From assembly GCF_043290135.1 (NCBI RefSeq), contig NC_134709.1:66070556-66134555 (forward strand): a stretch of 64,000 bases of DNA. Direction: 5' to 3'. Shown here piece after piece: positions 12,411-22,230 of this stretch; position 1 is the stretch's first letter; every line of letters begins with the position of its first letter. Below the pieces are notes generated by a model. The model was not told where the DNA came from. It saw only the letters and a list, made by a program, of their open reading frames with translations, and searched no databases. The stretch is from Rhipicephalus microplus. Taxonomy: Eukaryota > Arthropoda > Arachnida > Ixodida > Ixodidae. The position numbers and the translations under genes are program-made.

Positions 12411-12941
12411 GGGAGAAAAAGAGAGAGAAATTGAGAGAGAAAGGAACAAATGGTACGAAAGATGTAACATCGTGGCAAAAAAAATTCTTGGTGAGGCGGG
12501 ATAAAAACACGCTTACCCCGTTCTCTTTTATGAGCGTTGTAACCACTTGACAAAAATTACGAGCCAGTAGAGCGTCGCAAAGCCTAGTATGGTATAGTGC
12601 AGATAAAAGGTGCAATAGACAAATGAAAGGGAGAAGAGATGTAAGGATGAGGGGGAGGAGAGAAAGTAACAAAAGGTATTGAAAGAGGGACTATAAAAAT
12701 AGAAGAGGAAGAAAATAGAGCGATTGAAGAAAAGAAAGAACGAAAAATTACAGTAAAAGGGAAAGAAATGGAAAAAAAGAAAGCAAAAATACCGAGAATG
12801 AGAGAGCCAGAAAGAAGAGTAACAAGGGGAAAGAAAGAGAGAAAGAGTGAGAAAAAAATAAACTCGTATATCGAAAAAGAAATGGAAATTAACAGATAAG
12901 AAAAAGGGAGAACAAGCTGACGAGAGAAAAAAAATTGCAGT
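12411..12941. repeat. Polypurine (A/G-rich) low-complexity tract
   Basis: The plus strand is strongly purine-rich for about 500 bp, with GAGA and GAAA runs and very few pyrimidines between 12640 and 12935. Minus-strand frames crossing it are phenylalanine/leucine/serine-rich shadows of this composition. Confidence 0.8.
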
Positions 12942-12967
12942 ATATCTACGGAGTGAATGATGATGAG

Positions 12968-13132
12968 TGGGGCGAAGCTTCGTGGAGTTTTATCGGCAAA
13001 CCATGAGTACTCCGTCCGTCCGTCCGTTGTCTGTCTGTCTGTCCTTCCACACCTGCTGAGTAAGGCATAGAACTAGGCGGTTACGCACAAAGAGAGACAT
13101 GTGTACAGACCCACGGCTAAGGGAGCTTCGCT
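12968..13132. repeat. Short tick repeat with 'ggggcgaagct' / 'agcttcgctcc' ends
   Basis: The segment starts 'ggggcgaagcttcg' and ends 'gggagcttcgctcct', so its termini are inverted. It has an internal TCCG/TGTC-rich run. Related starts occur at 46437 and 57190 ('gaggcgaagctcc', 'ggggcgaagctct'). It is probably a small non-autonomous element. Confidence 0.55.
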
Positions 13133-13498
13133 CCTAAAATAAAGGAAGAGAAGACCGAAGAGAAGCGAATAATACAAATCAACCGGAGTGGGTGCTAGCC
13201 ATTCATACTGGCCGCCATCATTATCATCCAGAATCCCCAGCTCTGCAATACTTTCAGGCCTGTCGCACTATATACCGGGCCTCGGAAACGCAGCGCTATA
13301 GTTTTGGTTTCAAGGGAACATGCACGCACGTAGCGGTTGCTGGGCGTCCGGAGATCTGGTTGAACAGAGCAAGGTTGATGAGGATGTTTGAATTTGTTGG
13401 TTCTCACAAGTTTTTTACGCGTAAAGAAATTCGATACCACCGTGAACAACATTTCTTTTGTTTATAAGACTCTTTTTATTTCGTGTTTTGTCAATTTT

Positions 13499-13578
13499 AT
13501 ATCAAGTGAAGTAGTTTATATCAAGTGAAGTAGTTTATATCAAGTGAAGTAAGCCAACTACGGAAAGTAGTTGGCTTA
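13499..13578. repeat. 19-bp tandem repeat followed by a hairpin
   Basis: The unit 'atatcaagtgaagtagttt' appears about three times in a row. It is followed by an inverted repeat, 'aagccaactac' / 'gtagttggctt', around a 5-base loop (about 13551-13578). Confidence 0.85.
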
Positions 13579-13717
13579 AGTTTCTTGCGCTTTCCTCTAC
13601 TCCTTCTCGCCACTCACTCAGAAAAATTACGAGTGGAATCACGCTCAGTTATCTCGCTTGGATGGGGTGCGACATACGTAAAAATAAAATACGGCGGGCA
13701 AAGAACAAAAGCCGCAG

Positions 13718-13753
13718 TGCTCGGCGTATAGCTCATGAGCTATACGCCGAGCA
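13718..13753. repeat. 36-bp perfect palindrome
   Basis: Bases 13718-13735 are the exact reverse complement of 13736-13753, with no spacer. The centre is 'ctcatgag'. The neighbouring bases do not extend the match. Confidence 0.95.
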
Positions 13754-14222
13754 AGTCAACCATGCATGCGTTCGACGAAGATGACTATATCAGGCAACAC
13801 GTGTTTTTCGCGGATCGGTGGTGAGTTAACCTGGGTATTTCCAGTTCCGCGAATGCTTTTCATGTTTCGCAGTAAAAACGGGTGAACACAAGTATTTCAA
13901 CCCATTTCTTGAGCAGGTATTGATTTCGCTTAAGTACGTGAGTAAACCCAATTCTCGGTGAGCCTGACTGTATACTGCAGTTTCGCTAGAATAATTGGTC
14001 AAGACGGCAGCAAAGCTGCTGACGGCAAAATGCGTTTAATGAAAGGCTCAAATTTGTGTTGACTCAGCCTCATAGTTTTCCCTTTTGTTACTTTCGGCAT
14101 GTAGCTAAAATGATGTACCAACTAAATATAGGTAGTTTCCTTTTCATGAAATTCATTTAGCCGCGGCTTGAGTATTTACTTCTAATACTGTCACTTAAAT
14201 GCATGTGATGGACTAAATGATT
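13754..14222. other. Non-coding stretch, no gene recognised
   Basis: No coding region or known repeat was recognised here. Confidence 0.4.
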
Positions 14223-14227
14223 TTAAA

Positions 14228-14345
14228 AACCTTTACAGGGACTGCCGCAATAGCCAACGTTTGGACAAGTGAACTTTTCTTCGTCTGGGCAGCGCGTTGC
14301 CCTGACGAGGACAAGTGAACTTGTCGAAACAATGTTTCCAGTGCC
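14228..14345. repeat. Inverted repeat with a hammerhead-like core, possibly a Penelope-like terminal region
   Basis: The 14-bp motif 'ggacaagtgaactt' occurs twice in direct orientation, and the stretch between folds on itself ('ttcgtctgggca' / 'tgccctgacgag'). On the plus strand 14302-14330 reads CTGACGA, a stem (GACAAG-TGAA-CTTGTC), then GAAAC, which resembles a hammerhead ribozyme core. A degraded version lies on the minus strand of the upstream half. Two features depart from the consensus: an extra G before stem II, and a G where the cleavage-site base should be non-G. Confidence 0.4.
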
Positions 14346-15092
14346 ATTCTCTCTTATGAAAGTTATGATCACGTCAAACCTCTCTCGGCCTCTGAACTTC
14401 AGTCTCACTTGGTACTGAAGTTCTGTAAGAAAACTATGTGCGCCATCATAACAAACGTGATTGCGTGATATAGGACGTGTCCTACTGAGGATTGTTGATA
14501 ATTTTTGCATTACTTCGGATATTCTGTGTTCAATGTTCGCTCATTGTGTCCATATGCCACTTGCAAATTGAAGCTGCTTTTATAGACTGACACTTTCATA
14601 CGACGTGTATGTCTCTTTTTTTCTTTGGTACTAGACGTGCAATAAAAAAGTTCATTTTATTTGTGCCGATCAAGTTTTATCTTACTGAGAAATTAATCAG
14701 CCTACTTTCGCCACTACACAACACAGGAACAAAATAAATAAAAAACAGGTAACAAATTTTTATGAATGGCCGCATCAAACAAGCGACCAGTGGTCCTGAA
14801 AAAAAAGGCGCGAGCGCATTCCGCTTGCATGCGAAGTGAGAAAGGAGGGCTTTCGCGGCAACCCTCCTTCTCTCGGTTTTTCATCCTTTCTCTCTCTTTG
14901 GGGACCTCACGACGTCACGAAAGGAATGTTCGTGAGTTATTCCTAGTTGGATGCCCAGCAACCGCCAGTGGCAAAAGTGGCGCTGCCGCTGCGTATCAGC
15001 ATACGAGGGCGTGTACATGGCAGGTGCAGGGAATTTCCGCACCCTGGCAATAGTTCGAAAGTTCAGTAACTTTTCAGTACTATGTTGCAACT

Positions 15093-15240
15093 AGCCATCG
15101 TTGTGGTCGTGTGGTTATGACGCCCTACTGCTAACCCGAAGGTCGTGGGCTCGAATACCATCTGCAGCGGCCTCGTATTCATGGAGGTGGGATTCTAAAG
15201 GCTTGTTGACCGTTTAAGGTTTCCAGGCAATCAAAATCTC
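15093..15240 (+). mobile_element. tRNA-derived SINE, degraded
   Basis: A tRNA-like head can be read: an A-box-like 'tggtcgtgtggttatgacg' and a B-box-like 'ggtcgtgggctcgaatac', followed by a 'catggaggtggga' body segment similar to the Ruka family. It is clearly decayed. Confidence 0.55.
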
Positions 15241-16319
15241 GGAAGCTTTCCTCTGCGGCTTCGCCTTACGATCATGTTAGGGTTGTGACACGTCAGACAC
15301 CAGGAATTTTCATATTGTCATTTTCCATCAATTTTGACATGACAGGACAGTTTCCGAAAGCCCAAATTAAGGCCAAAGCTTCACGCTGACATTTTTTGGT
15401 GAAATTTCAGCAGCATAGTGTTTATTTGACGTTATGAGTTTGGAAATATTTTGCACGTTTCGGACACGTTGGTTCACTGCAATTTTTTGACGCTTGCTAT
15501 GTGAAGATTTCGAGCCACGTGGCACACAATGTATACCACTTCAGCTACATAAAGTTACGTATAGATCCTAGCAGACACCGTTAATATCTTTCACTTCATG
15601 ACCATCTCAAGCCGCATTAGCATGTGCATTTTTTTTCAAACTTTCGGCGTGCGTAATGTCACTGATGAGGTCACTACGTGCTGAAAGATAACCGTGGAAA
15701 GAAAACTGTAATCTAGAATCAGCGTCTGCAGGTTTAGGTCGTCCTATATATGGCTATCGATATGTTTCTAGAATTCTGACGTCAATCCCCTTTGACAAAG
15801 AGACCTTGTACGAGATATGAGAAAGGCGTTCTTGCTGACACCTCGTTGAAGTTCCCTGATACCCCTCACCTCCAGCTTTTTTTTCTCCTGTGCCTCAACC
15901 CTTGTGCTAGAAAATATCGCGGCCACGGCCACCTGGCGGAGGTAATCTTGAGACGCCTGGTCTATGAGATGTGTAGTATAAACCCGGATAAGAAGTTTCA
16001 GATTCAACTGAAGTTAGCTTCATTGTGTTTGCATATTTTGATCTTCAATTGAATCTTATTCGCTATAATTCAGTTCGACCCCCCGCTCTTTCATTACTGT
16101 CAAATTATAGTACAGGTGACAGATACTTTCATCAATGAAAAGATTAAATGATTCGCTTTTCTTTATATTGCAGATATTCTTTATTAGTTACCCTATTTCT
16201 GACCAAATATTATAGGTGGGTGTCAGACAACATTTTACGGTCTACGTCTTCGTGAATGCTACCGAGTGGGCACGTGTCTTTATTATCATCATCGTCGTCA
16301 CTGCCGGCGAGAGCAGTCT
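15241..16319. other. Stretch upstream of the first coding exon; may hold 5' UTR and promoter
   Basis: No transposon was recognised. A splice-acceptor-like 'tattatag' ends at 16215 and an in-frame open stretch leads from there to the start codon at 16320, so a 5' UTR exon junction could fall here. No TATA box or initiator could be assigned with confidence. Confidence 0.35.
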
Positions 16320-16558
16320 ATGCCGGCCATGACACGTCAGACAGCCGCAGTTCTGTGGAGGACCCTGGCGATCGAGTCCATCAAGCGCCACTACTTGCTG
16401 TCCCTCCTAGAAGTGCTGATCGTCCTCATGCTCGCGTTGCTCTTTCTGTCCACCAAGTTCGTCACACAGCCGACGACCGAACAGGGCCAGCTGAGACAGG
16501 CGGTGGTCAGCACTGGTGAAGACACCGCGGGAACCGGGCAAGGCGTCAGAACTCGCAG
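16320..16558 (+). CDS. ABCA exon 1: start codon, first membrane segment
   Basis: Encodes residues 1-79 plus two bases. Two ATGs compete, at 16320 and 16329; the first is taken as the start, and the second gives MTRQTAAVLWRTLAIES. The helix LLSLLEVLIVLMLALLFLST (about 26-45) matches the first helix of ABCA proteins, which follows a short W-R/K-rich cytosolic leader. The donor is placed at 16558 ('gcag|gttcga') because it leaves two bases, exactly what exon 2 needs. A donor at 16515 ('ctg|gtgaag') has a good sequence but the wrong phase for direct joining to exon 2, so it could only be used with an exon I have not found. Confidence 0.8.
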
Positions 16559-16815
16559 GTTCGATTGCCGTGTTCTTAATATTTTTTATGAGCTTGATGT
16601 TCTTAGTGAGAGCTATGTACACTTAAAGAAAAGGTTTCACTTATTAACTACCGTTTGGTAACTGCTGGTCAAGTGGAACACCAATATTATGCGTGTTTGG
16701 GCCGAAGGTATATAAGAGCCACATTAGCGATAAAAAAATTTTTGGATTTATTCACTCTCTCTTTTTTCTCTTGATGAGTAATCGATGGAACATACCGATA
16801 ATTCAATGGTGAACG

Positions 16816-16885
16816 GTGTGTGTGTGTGTGTATGTGTGTGTATGTGTGTGTGTGTGTGTGTGTGCGTGAGAGGGAGAGAGAGAGA
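16816..16885. repeat. TG microsatellite followed by GA run
   Basis: A (TG)n run with a few TA interruptions passes into a GAGAGA run. It lies in the first intron. Confidence 0.95.
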
Positions 16886-19315
16886 AAGAGATTATTACCG
16901 CAGGAGTGCAGCAGTTAATACAAAGGCATCACTTCAAATGTTATGCGATGGAAGCAGAGTAGCTCAGTCCTTCGGCTTCCAACGTGGCAAATTTAAGAAA
17001 ATGCTTACGAAAGATATTGCGACCGCGGCAGCGTGGGAGTTGAACTTCGTTCAATGCATCGCTTAAACGCAAACTGGGTGTTGACAGCGCAGAACGTTAA
17101 GCTCTATGACTAGCCTGCTGATTTCTGACTAGATATACTTAAGCGCTTTCGGCCACTAAAAGCACGCAGTTCCTGCCGGATCACATTGCCCCCTCTTCGA
17201 CACTCTCTACGGCTGTTTAACTTCCGCTTGAGACGCTGCCGTCGTCTTTGGCGTAGACAAAACGATAGGCGAGTGTTGTTATCGTCCTTGGGCATTATAC
17301 AGAACATCACGGCGACGGCGACGGCAGATGTGCACCTGCCCGTTTAGTTGCTGTTGCAAGGATACGCACGGTATACACACAGACCTAAGATTATGACGTG
17401 AGAAAAAGCGACCCAGTGGATAGGCAAATACCTAGATTTTATAAAAGCATTTATATAGTTCTTCGGCACGTCCCTGCACGATCTTATTTTTTTTTCAATT
17501 GCCTGTTCACCATCAGTTCACATCAAGTTTGTTAGAAATCACGGTTCACGCTGGCAGCTACACAGCGGTCCAAGGCGAAAGGAAACACCAGAACGCGTGT
17601 CGTATACTCGGCGTCACTGCCAGTCGAAGTCACGTGATTGGTTTCGCACTGTGAGCCCTGTCGGTGTTGCTCTTTTGGTTGTACGGCCGCGGCCATTTGA
17701 GTCGTCCCGAAGCGGGCTCTTCAGGCGACGAAAGGACTCGACGCCCTTTTGCCTGGGCGTGGAGCCCGCCGCCCGACGCGAGCGGTTGTAGTAGTGTTCC
17801 TCGTTTATTTATGATTCACGTGTCGTTTATTTATTATTCACGTGTTCAGTGTTCTCGTGTCGTGCTTAAAACCATTTGTGCGCCGTACACCACCGTTATA
17901 AACAGCAGCCTGATTGGCCACTTCCGCGCAAGGGGGAAATTAGTGTAAGCACAATATTCACAACGTTTGACCTTCATCTTCTTCATCTGTATATAATCAT
18001 CATCATGAAAAAACTATTCGTTCGAAGCGTTGATCAGGCGATTCGACCTAATAAACGCCGTCGAGACTTCAACGCTTCTACTGTCTTACAGTATGTATGT
18101 TATTGAATATTTACATGTGCTGTTTTGCGGTACCTGCCCGAAGTGCCTAACGAAGAGTGGGCAAAGTCAAGAGACTCACTCTCTTTTGCCCACATCGTGA
18201 TAATTTTGTGAAAACGCCCAAATAAATAAATAAATAAATACAAAATAATGGCCTCATTTGTACGAAAAAAAATAAAACTATAGTTTACGTCGACAGTTGT
18301 AAAGTACAGGCCACATGCTGTGGGGCTATGCTTGGCTTGCGTGTTTTCGGGAGGCCCAACTAGCCACCGGCGAAGTTTCTTGACTATGTTGAAAAAGTGT
18401 GGCGAAATCCTTCTAAAAAAACTTTGAAGCGCATGTCGTCCACTCAGTGCCACGGGTGGCTTCAAAAGTTTAGTGTGAGCGAAGTTAGCGGCAGGCGTGG
18501 GGCCCATCGCTCACTTCGCTCGCACTTAACTCTTGAAACTGAAGTTACTAATGACCTAGCAATCATTACTAACTTATCTTGCGCCTGCACAATTCTAGTG
18601 TTACTAAAGTGGTACTATAATGTTAGCAGCTGACTGTGAGACGAAGTAACGCCTCTTGTAGCTAAGTTACTGCTTGCAGTTAAGGCTTTTGACTAACATA
18701 TTTCAAGAATTTGAGCCCGATTGGGAGGAGGTGGAAACGACATTGACTTAGTCATAGGGGCCCCATGCCCTCCGAAATCTTCGCATTTGTCTTGTATACG
18801 AATACACGGTCGAACTTGTACAGCCGGGGCCACGTCTGTGTAGAGCACGGTAGCCGTCGGTTTTTGCTCTGCGACACAAAACCTTAAGAGAGTATCAGGC
18901 TCTGACATGGTCAGCCTGACAACTAGACCAAGCATGCTCTTTATACACCACTTCAGAGCCCGAAAGTACCTCAAGCTTTCGCACCACCGGGGAAAACCGT
19001 CTGCTCGCGTGCTCTACACAGACGTGGCCACGGCTGTACATGGGGTGTGAAAGATCCCCTTCCTGCGCATAAACACACATGCGAAACAACTCTGTCCCTA
19101 GGGACCAAGGCATATCACTACGTTACATCTTAAAGAGCGGCTCCTATGCGGCATATTCGCAACCTGCATGCGGAGGAGGTTATAGCAGGTTCCGGAAAAA
19201 AATGGGTGTCGACTGGACTCCCTAGCCCCCCTCTCAAGTTTACATTTAAAGATCCAACGCAATCTTTTTGCAGTAACACCGCTCAGCCTCATGGTGGCGC
19301 GTAAACACTTCGCAG
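16886..19315. other. Rest of intron 1
   Basis: Contains an AAAT microsatellite near 18219-18241 and the inverted repeat at 18813-19042. A GC-rich block at about 17590-17940 could be part of an old LTR, but no second copy or clear ends were found. No gene recognised. Confidence 0.5.
18813..19042. repeat. Inverted repeat around a 160-base loop
   Basis: Bases about 18813-18848 pair with 19008-19042; both contain the core 'cacgtctgtgtagagca' or its complement. Weaker complementarity extends inward. It is probably a small foldback element in intron 1. Confidence 0.65.
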
Positions 19316-19503
19316 GTATGAGTTCGACGATGATCAATACCCCGACAATGACGACGACGACGACAACGAAGACGGTGATGACGACGATAAGGAACATGAC
19401 AACAGTGGCGGTGACAAGAACACCACCGAGGAGGAATGCGGCCTTTACAGCCCCTGGGGTGACGAGCCCGAAAACCTTTTTCGCGCCGCCTTCCCTGGCA
19501 TCA
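19316..19503 (+). CDS. ABCA exon 2: highly acidic extracellular segment
   Basis: Acceptor 'cttcgcag|g', donor 'atca|gtacgt'. Reading in phase with exon 1 gives residues 80-142. Residues 82-108 are 18 of 27 Asp/Glu, encoded largely by GAC/GAT repeats. Then come an Asn-Thr-Thr glycosylation sequon (residue 115), a cysteine (121) and the segment YSPWGDEPENLFRAAFPG. It lies just after TM1, so it should face the extracellular or lumenal side. The other frames here (valine-rich on minus, threonine-rich on plus) are shadows of the same trinucleotide-rich DNA. Phase agreement with exons 1 and 3 is the main support; the acidic tract itself is unusual. Confidence 0.72.
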
Positions 19504-20330
19504 GTACGTATTAGGTATCGATTAGAAGGACCTCGAAGGGGAAAATGCTTTGCGGATTGTAGTACGCTTAGCACAAGGGTGGCGAATTTTGCTGGGTACA
19601 CTTAGCGCTAAGCGCGGTACACTTAGGGAGAGAGGAGAGCAGGACGGATCAAACTGACGATTATTTGATAGTCTAGGTTTTCGCCTTATCTCATACACGA
19701 GTACTTTTAAAAGTGAATTCGGTGTCAGGGAACTCGAACAGTCTATCAATGCCGATCAGCAGAATGAATCAAATCTGAGCACCCATACGTTAACGTAGCT
19801 TTATTCTACCCAAGGGTACCTCGAAAAATAAGAAACAAATAATTGTAGATCCCACGTACCATGGCACTCGATGTTTTGTAAGACATGTCGAGGGAGGCTC
19901 GCTGTGGTCTCTTGTTTACTGAGTGAAACGTTACGAAGTCGCGTGAAAGATGTGCACAAATGATGTACGCACACATGTGTTGGAACATTCACTTATGTTT
20001 CATATAACGAGGTTTTCATACAGTTGTTGAACGATGCCAACAGCAACATGGGTAAGCTTATATGCAACGCTTGTGCTTGCGAGTGTGGCAGTCCTGGCTG
20101 GTACTACGTAGACCAACTTCAGTGGATAGCGCCTAAATATGCCATTGTCGTTAACCCTATGTAACGCCTGTATCTTAGGAGTGCATATGTGATGTTTACA
20201 AAAGTATGCAACACAGGACAATTTACGTTTCACCAATATTATACATGAGTAGGATCTTTTTTCTTAGCAGTTTCGAGACTCGGCGTGCCTCTGTCAATAA
20301 ACAATTGTATCGGGCCAGTTGGTAAGTATC
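19504..20330. other. Intron 2, first part; no gene recognised
   Basis: Non-coding. No mobile element was recognised here. Confidence 0.45.
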
Positions 20331-20331
20331 C

Positions 20332-20545
20332 ATCTTGCTAGGAAGCGCAGCCCCTGTTACAAAGAACACACACCACAGCACACATCATACACCACACACC
20401 ACACACACACATAAGCGCTTGTGTCGTGTGTTCTTTGTAATAGTGGCTGCGCTTCCTAGCAAGACGGTGCCTCTGTCGTTGAATGCCTGAATACCTCGCG
20501 GAACGCTTGGGTTCGACTCCTGCTGAGACCCTGGTAGTTATTATT
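20332..20545. repeat. Foldback with CA-rich loop, followed by a tRNA-like SINE scrap
   Basis: About 37 bases at 20333-20370 pair with 20427-20464 (core 'ttgctaggaagcgcag' and its complement), with a CACACA-rich loop between. Immediately after, 20505-20525 holds a B-box-like 'gggttcgactcc', perhaps part of a tRNA-derived SINE. Confidence 0.65.
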
Positions 20546-20847
20546 CGCATTCGTAAGGTCGACGCTGCCGATGTCTAAATTTCTTAATGATCTCGTTTCA
20601 AATTCCTAACGTCTGTTCTCGCCATTCTAGGGTCAATCACCTGTGGCGTATACGTGCGTACCACCTCCCATGGCATACGAATATGTGCCATGCGTGTCAA
20701 GAGGAGAAGGCTTGACGACGTGCGCGATGCGATTTTCTCTTTATGCCGTGTACAATCAGACAAGCTTGTCAAAGCCTCTTGCCATCTCTTACTAATTTTT
20801 GTATGCCCCAAGTTAATGACGCCATCATGAGAGCACCCCGACGTAGG

Positions 20848-21775
20848 TGGGTGGGTGGATGGATGGATGGATGGATGGATGGATGGATGGATGGATGGAT
20901 GGATGGATGGACGGACGGATAGATGGACGGGCGGGCGGGCGGGCGGGCGGATGGATGGATGGATGGATGGATGGATGGATGGATGGATGGATGGATGGAT
21001 AGATGGAAGGATGGATGGATGAATGGACGGACGGACGCACGGACGGACGGACGGATGGATGGATGGATGGATGGATGGATGGGCGGTTGGTTGGGTGGGT
21101 GAATGTACGGAAGGATAGATGAGTGGGCGGGTGGGTTGATGGACGGATGGATGGATGAGTGGGCGGTAGAGGGTGGGTGGATGGATAGATGGATGAGTGG
21201 GCGGTAGAGGGTGGGTGGATGGATGGATGGATGAGTGGGCGGGTGGGTGGGTGGGTGGATGGATGAATGGATGAGTGGGCGGGCGGGTGGGTGGATGGAT
21301 GGATGGATAGATGGATGGATGGATGGATGGATGGATGGATGGATGGATGGATGGATGGATGGATGGATGGATGGATGGATGGATGGACGGACGGATGGAC
21401 GGATGGATGAGTGGGCGGTTGGTTAGTTGGGTGGATGTACGGAAGGATGGATGAGTGGGCGGGTGGGTGGATGGACGGAGGGATGGATCAGTGGGTGGGT
21501 GGATGGATGGATGAGTGGGCGGTAGGGTGGGTGGATGGATGGATGAGTGGGCGGGTGGATGGATGGATGGATGGATGGATGGATGGATGGATGGATGGAT
21601 GGATGGATGAGTGGGCGGGTGGATGGATGGATGGATGGATGGATGGATGGATGGATTGATTGATGGATGGATGGATGGATGGATGGATGGATGAGTGGGT
21701 GGGTGGGTGGATGGACGGATAGATAGGCGGGTGGGTAGGTGGTTGGATGGATAAAAGGACGGACGGACGGATGGG
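20848..21775. repeat. GGAT/GGGT minisatellite, about 0.9 kb
   Basis: A long array of 'ggat' tetramers is broken by 'gagtgggcgg', 'gggcgggt' and 'ggacgg' variants, which recur as higher-order units of roughly 50-100 bp. The strands differ sharply in G/C content. The PSIHPSIHP and MDGWMDGW reading frames are products of the repeat and not proteins. Confidence 0.97.
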
Positions 21776-21820
21776 TTATGCAGTTGGCACCAATGTTTTC
21801 AAGCGTTAGAGGGCCCCTTT

Positions 21821-22230
21821 AAAGGGGTCGTGAAACGCTCGCTCTAAAACGACAATGCAAAACCACCGGCGTCCACACGCACTAATTAGGTGACGTCATA
21901 ATAAGTAATGCATTGCCTATGGAGGAACGCGGAACTCCTCGGTACTTGCGAGCGCGTGCAATTTGAATAACCATCAACGTCTCTGCCATACGTAATCGGC
22001 GCTAACTTGAACTATGACGTCATATTAGGCAGCGTTCTTGTGGGACGCGCATTGCGTATTGCAGACGCTGATGAGCGCTTCTTGCGCGCGCTCGATATGC
22101 GGTAGAGTTCCACGTTCTTCAATAGGAAAAGCATCTATGCAGGTCCACTCGGGCTAATGATATAACTAGCACGTGTGGCTGCCCATGGTGCCGCATTGTC
22201 GTTGTAAAGTGGCCGTTTCACGACCCCTTT
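21821..22230. mobile_element. Non-autonomous TIR DNA element flanked by TTTAAA
   Basis: The left end 'ggggtcgtgaaacg' at 21824 and the right end 'cgtttcacgacccc' at about 22214-22227 are exact inverted copies. Both are flanked by TTTAAA, consistent with a TTAA-type target duplication (piggyBac- or Kolobok-like). It is about 0.4 kb with no transposase. Confidence 0.72.

Noticed and set aside
15658..15690. CTGATGAG...GAAA, a possible second hammerhead core
   Set aside because: The bases between do not form a convincing stem II and no flanking stem I or III was seen; probably chance.
16256..16519. 87-codon frame overlapping ABCA exon 1 in another phase
   Set aside because: The overlapping frame starting at 16320 carries the conserved ABCA leader and first membrane helix and joins exon 2 in phase.
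19098..19601. Minus-strand open frame of 167 codons with a valine/isoleucine-rich 'membrane' segment
   Set aside because: It is the antisense shadow of the GAC/GAT-rich ABCA exon 2; the plus-strand frame joins in phase with neighbouring exons, the minus one does not resemble a known protein.
20825..21659. Open frames reading PSIHPSIHP and MDGWMDGW
   Set aside because: Direct translation of the GGAT minisatellite; no start context and no unique sequence.
20848..21775. CRISPR-like array
   Set aside because: Repeats are contiguous tetramers without unique spacers, and the DNA is from an animal.
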